NCBI GenBank assembly: GCA_003220225.1 | Contig: QHRU01000035.1 | Coordinates: 1 to 64,000 of the forward strand | Direction: 5' to 3' | DNA: 64,000 bases | Origin: Candidatus Rokuibacteriota bacterium | Lineage (GTDB): Bacteria; Methylomirabilota; Methylomirabilia; Rokubacteriales; CSP1-6 | Shown: positions 60,113 to 64,000 of the stretch, in pieces | Layout: each line of letters opens with the position of its first letter | Position numbering within the stretch: position 1 is the stretch's first letter | Notes under the pieces: generated by a model | Database searches by the model: none | Seen by the model: the letters and a program-made list of their open reading frames with translations, nothing else | Told to the model about the DNA's origin: nothing | Position numbers and translations under genes: made by a program

Positions 60113-63100
60113 ATGAGCCTTTCACGTCGTGACTTCCTGAAGTACGGGGGAGCGACCGCCACGGCAGGCGCGCTCGGCGCGGGCGTCGACATGCTGCCCG
60201 TCGAAGCCGCGGCGGTCTCGCTCAAGATCAAGGAAGCGAAGGCGTTCGCCGGCGTCTGCCCGTATTGCGCGGTGGGCTGCGGGCAGCTCATCTACACCAG
60301 GGACAACAAGATCATCGACATCGAAGGGAACCCGGACACCCCGCACACGCTGGGCCGGCTCTGCCCTAAAGGTGCTGCCACCATCCAGCTGTCGAACAAC
60401 CCGCTGCGGCCGACCAAGGCGCTCTACCGCGCGCCCGGCTCCGACAAGTGGGAAGAGAAGCCGATCGCCTGGATGTACGACCAGATCGCCAAGCGCTACT
60501 ACGACGCCCGCGAGAAGTACTTCATCACGAAGGAAAAGGACAAGGACGGCCACGACGTCACGGTGAACCGGCTCGAGGCGATCGCCTCGCTCGGGTCGGC
60601 GTGCATCGACAACGAGGAATGCTACCTCCTGTCGAAGCTGAACCGGACCTTCGGCATCGTCTACCACGAGCACCAGGCCAGGGTCTGACACAGCGCCACG
60701 GTCCCAGCTTTGGGGACCACGTTCGGTCGCGGGGCGATGACGACCAACCTGATCGACCTCCAGCACTCGGATGTGATCATGGCGACGTCGAACATGGCCG
60801 AGAACCACCCCGTCGGCTTCCAGTGGGTGATGAAGGCCAAGGAGCGCGGGGCCAAGCTCATCCACGTGGACCCGCGCTACACGCGCACCAGCGCGGCGGC
60901 GGACATCCACGTGCCGCTGCGGTCGGGGACGAACATCGCGTTCTTCGGCGGCCTGATGAGCTACGCGATCCAGAAGAACCTCTACTTCAAGGACTACGTC
61001 GTTCACTACACGAACGCCTCGTTCCTGCTCGATCCGGCGTTCAAGACGCCCACCGATCTCAACGGCCTGTTCACGGGCTTCGACGGAACCAAGAAGTCGT
61101 ACGATCGGGCGTCCTGGAAGTATCAGCTCGACGGCGAGGGCAACCCCAAGCGTGACCTCTCGCTGAAGGACCCGCAGACCGTCTTCCAGCACCTCAAGCG
61201 GCACTACAGCCGCTACACGCCGGAGATGGTCGAGAAAGTCTGCGGCATCCCGAAGGCGAAATTCGAGGAGGTCGCCAAGCTCTACTGCGGCACGTCGGGG
61301 CCCGACAAGACGGGCACCATCACGTACGCCCTGAACCTCACGCAGCACACCAACGGCGTGGAGAACATCCGCTCGCTGTGCATGCTCCAGCTCCTGCTCG
61401 GCAACATCGGGCGGCCGGGCGGCGGCGTCACCGCGCTGCGCGGCCACGCCAACGTGCAGGGGGCGACGGACCTCGAGCTGCTCTACCACGAGCTGCCCGG
61501 GTACCTCGCCATGCCGTTGCGTGACGCGCATCCCGACCTCAAGACGTATCTCGAGAAGGAGACGCCCAAGGGCGGGTTCTGGACGAACAAGCCGAAGTTC
61601 ATGGTCAGCCTGCTCAAGGCGTTCTACGACGACGCTGCGACGAAGGACAACGAGTTCGGCTACCAGTGGATCCCGAAGCGCGCGTCCGCCGACGCCTATA
61701 GCCACCAGCACATGTTCGTGGACATGTACAACGGCATCATCAAGGGCTTCCTCGCCGACGGCCAGAACCCGGCGGTGGGCGGCCCCAACGCCAAGCTCGC
61801 GCGGGCGGCCATGCAGCGGCTCGACTGGCTGGTGGTCGTCGACATCTTCCTGACGGAGACCGCGGAGGTCTGGAAGGAGCCCGGCAAGGATCCGAAGGAG
61901 GTCAAGACCGAGGTGTTCTTCATTCCCGCGGCGCCGGCCGCGGAGAAGGACGGCAGCCTCACCAACACCATGCGGCTGATCCAGTGGCACGAGAAGGCGG
62001 TGGATCCGCCGGGCGACGTGCAGACCGACGCGCAGTTCATCTGCACGCTGGCCCACCGACTCCAGAAGATGTACGCGAGCAGCAAGAAGGAGCGGGACAA
62101 GGGATTTCGGGCCGCGAACTTCACCTACGGCGCGAAGCCCGACCATCCCGAGATGGTCGAGGTCCTGAAGGAGGTCAACGGCGTCGCGACCGAGGACATC
62201 ACCGACAAGGAAGGCAAGGTCCTCTACAAGAAGGGCCAGCCGATCGCCTCATTCGCGCAGCTCACGGACGACGGCAAGACGACGTCCGGTTGCTGGATCT
62301 ATACGGGCGTCACCGTGGAGAGCCCGGACGGCAAGCTCATCAACAAGGCGGCCTCGCGCAAGCCGGCCGACGGCACCGACTACCTGGCACACGGCTGGGG
62401 TTTCTCGTGGCCGGCGAACCGCCGCATCCTCTACAACCGCGCCTCCGCCGATCTCCACGGCAAGCCGTGGAGCGAGAAGAAGAAGCTGATCTGGTGGGAT
62501 CCGGCCGCCCCGGGGGCGAAGCCGGAGGACAAGCCGGGCAAATGGGTCGGGCTCGACGTTCCCGATTTCAACGCCTTCCTGGCGCCCGACGCGAAGAACG
62601 GCGACAAGCCGTTCATCATGCGCGCCGACCTCGTGGGTGGGTTCTTCGGGCCGCTCAACGACGGGCCGTTCCCCGAGCACTACGAGCCGATCGAGTCACC
62701 GACGAAGAATCTGTTGTCGAGGCAGCAGAACAACCCGGTCGCGAAGATCTGGAAGGTGCCTGACCAGAAGAACGAGCTGGCACCGGTCGGCTCGAAGGAC
62801 TACCCGTACGTCATCACGACGTATCGCCTGACGGAGCACCATCTGTCCGGCGTCATGTCCCGCTACCTGCCGATGCTGGCCGAGCTGCACCACTCGCACT
62901 TCGCCGAGATCAGCCACGAGCTGGCCAAGGAGCTCCGGATCGAGAACGGCGAGAAAATCACGGTGCTGAGCCCGCGCGGCAAGGTCCACGTGACCGCGAT
63001 GGTCACGAACCGCATCAAGCCGTTCATCATCGACGGCAAGACCGTGCACCAGATCGGCGTCCCCTGGCACTGGGGCTGGAAGGGCGTCGATCAGCTGCCG

Positions 63101-63211
63101 GGCAGCAAGGGCGACATCACCAATGACCTGTCGGCCACCGTCGGCGACCCCAACGTCTACATCCAGGAGACGAAAGCCTTTCTCTGCAATGTGAAGAAGG
63201 GGGTGGTGTAG
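60113..63211 (+). CDS. fdhA: formate dehydrogenase alpha subunit, selenocysteine-containing, Tat-exported
   Basis: A 1032-residue catalytic subunit read through an in-frame TGA at 60686-60688 (residue 192). A Tat signal (SRRDFLKYGG) opens the protein. The 4Fe-4S cluster motif is CPYCAVGCGQLIYT with a fourth Cys in GRLCPKGAA. The active site reads HEHQARV-U-HSATVPALGTTFGRG, where known FdhG/FdnG enzymes have Sec followed by H-S. Molybdopterin-binding stretches follow (NPVGF region, HVDPRYTRTSAAADIHVPLR; GNIGRPGGGVTALRGHANVQ), as does the C-terminal molydopterin-dinucleotide domain (LTEHHLSGVMSRYLPMLAEL). A 6-bp SECIS-like hairpin lies at 60700-60718. The enzyme oxidises formate in the periplasm. 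Confidence 0.95.
60700..60718 (+). promoter_or_regulatory. SECIS-like hairpin of fdhA
   Basis: GGTCCC (60700-60705) pairs with GGGACC (60713-60718) around AGCTTTG, 11 nt after the TGA. A G in the first two loop positions fits the SelB-recognised upper stem-loop. Confidence 0.75.
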
Positions 63212-63213
63212 CC

Positions 63214-63990
63214 ATGGCGCGCACGCTGGCGATGTTCACGGACACGTCCCTGTGCATCGGCTGTCGGGCCTGCCAGGTGGCGTGCAAGCAGTGGAACGAG
63301 CTCGGGCTCGAGGTGCCCGAGTGGACCGGCGGCTACCAGAACCACGCCCACTTCACCGACAAGACGTACCGGCTCGTGCGGTTCGTCGAGGCACCAGGCG
63401 CCAAGCCGAACGGTGATCTCGCCTGGCTGCTCATGTCGGACGTCTGCAAGCACTGCGCTCAGGCGGGCTGCCTGGACGCCTGCCCGACGGGCGCCATCTA
63501 CCGGACCGAGTTCGGCACGGTCAACATCAACCAGGACGTCTGCAATGGCTGCCGTTACTGCGTGGCCTCGTGCCCGTTCGGCGTCGTGTCGTTCAACGAG
63601 CAGACGGGCACCGCGAAGAAGTGCACCTTCTGCAACGACCGCATCCACAACGGCCTCGGGCCCGCCTGCGCCAAGGCGTGCCCCACCGACTCCATCCAGT
63701 TCGGCTTCCGCGACGAGCTGGTTGCCAAGGCGAACAAGCGCGTCGAGACGCTGAAGGGGATGGGCTTCAAGGACGCCCAGCTCTACGGCGCCGACAGCGG
63801 CGGCTTCCTGGGAGGCCTCAACGCGTTTTTCCTGCTGCTCGCCAAGCCGGCCACGTACAACCTGCCGGACAATCCCAAGCTCCCGCAGCGCAACGTCGTG
63901 GTGGATTCGCTCCTCTCCATCGGCTCGGCGGTCCTGGTCGGCCTCGGCGCGATGCTTGCCTTCCGCGAGCGCGGGAAGGGGGGCAGGTGA
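63214..63990 (+). CDS. fdhB: formate dehydrogenase iron-sulfur subunit
   Basis: A 258-residue electron-transfer subunit with four 4Fe-4S motifs: CIGCRACQVACKQWNE, CKHCAQAGCLDACPTG, CNGCRYCVASCPFG and CTFCNDR...ACAKACPTD. A hydrophobic helix (LLSIGSAVLVGLGAMLAF) near the C-terminus anchors it in the membrane, as in FdnH-type subunits. It follows fdhA by 2 bases. It passes electrons toward a membrane cytochrome or quinone-reducing subunit, whose gene probably starts at 63990. Confidence 0.95.
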   Translation: MARTLAMFTDTSLCIGCRACQVACKQWNELGLEVPEWTGGYQNHAHFTDKTYRLVRFVEAPGAKPNGDLAWLLMSDVCKHCAQAGCLDACPTGAIYRTEFGTVNINQDVCNGCRYCVASCPFGVVSFNEQTGTAKKCTFCNDRIHNGLGPACAKACPTDSIQFGFRDELVAKANKRVETLKGMGFKDAQLYGADSGGFLGGLNAFFLLLAKPATYNLPDNPKLPQRNVVVDSLLSIGSAVLVGLGAMLAFRERGKGGR

Positions 63991-64000
63991 TGCTCAAGGC
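63990..64000 (+). CDS. start of next fdh operon gene (cut by window edge)
   Basis: ATG overlaps the fdhB stop (TGATG) and only Met-Leu-Lys is visible. By operon position it is likely the membrane (cytochrome b or NrfD-like) subunit, but the sequence seen cannot confirm this. Confidence 0.35.

Noticed and set aside
60686-60688. TGA splitting fdhA considered as a nonsense mutation or assembly error
   Set aside because: The codon lies at the known Sec position, both flanks are conserved and a SECIS-like hairpin follows, so readthrough as selenocysteine is the better explanation.

Overview
The window is a GC-rich, densely packed bacterial chromosome segment carrying about 58 protein-coding genes, many in ATGA/GTGA-overlapping operons. 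I see no rRNA, tRNA, phage, IS element or CRISPR array. The gene order ilvBNC-psd-pssA-leuA-leuB-asd-truA, TctABC-type transporters, FecR and TPR/beta-barrel surface proteins, and a selenocysteine formate dehydrogenase suggest an uncultivated deltaproteobacterium-like lineage such as Rokubacteria/Methylomirabilota. That placement is an inference from gene content, not a phylogenetic result.

Layout. 1-10.4 kb: alpha/beta hydrolases (one secreted and MetX-like), a two-receiver hybrid histidine kinase, an acyl-CoA ligase, a DMT permease, a cyclic-nucleotide-binding protein and an MlaC-like protein. 10.7-19.3 kb: a cell-surface island with a 1734-residue FecR/beta-helix protein, a truncated FecR paralogue and a convergent TPR plus outer-membrane beta-barrel protein that could be their exporter. 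19.3-32 kb: QueF, a DMT permease and YchF around a shared bidirectional promoter; a URO-D/MaoC/ASKHA-ferredoxin operon that looks corrinoid-related; a DUF748/AsmA protein; a GatC-like peptide plus amidase; PCP_red-like and Smr proteins. 32.2-37.5 kb: a selenocysteine-containing AhpD/CMD-family protein, then pdxR, pdxS, pdxT, a PaiB-like protein and an enol-lactonase-like hydrolase.

37.5-45.7 kb: an apparent 2-oxoacid degradation and uptake locus. A three-gene 2-oxoacid:ferredoxin oxidoreductase carries the YPIRP motif of oxalate oxidoreductase; it is followed by a complete tripartite tricarboxylate transporter, a TerC-like protein and a FadR-type regulator. A FadR-like palindrome lies at the head of this locus, and a near-identical site lies inside the promoter of the formate dehydrogenase operon at 59.7 kb, so the two may be co-regulated. 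45.6-58.5 kb: a promoter/leader-ORF/double-hairpin leader, ppdK, then the branched-chain amino acid, phospholipid, leucine and aspartate-semialdehyde run. 58.6-64 kb: fdhD, two small proteins, Sec-containing fdhA, fdhB, and the start of a further subunit cut by the window edge.

Themes that run through the window: (1) at least nine start codons lie 5-10 nt downstream of a TANNNT -10 hexamer, implying leaderless or near-leaderless mRNAs; (2) two in-frame UGA codons, each with a SECIS-like hairpin 10-11 nt downstream; (3) five copies of a dispersed GC-rich two-module intergenic repeat, two of them abutting the ilvB and ilvN starts; (4) a second repeat family that surrounds pdxT and has entered its reading frame.
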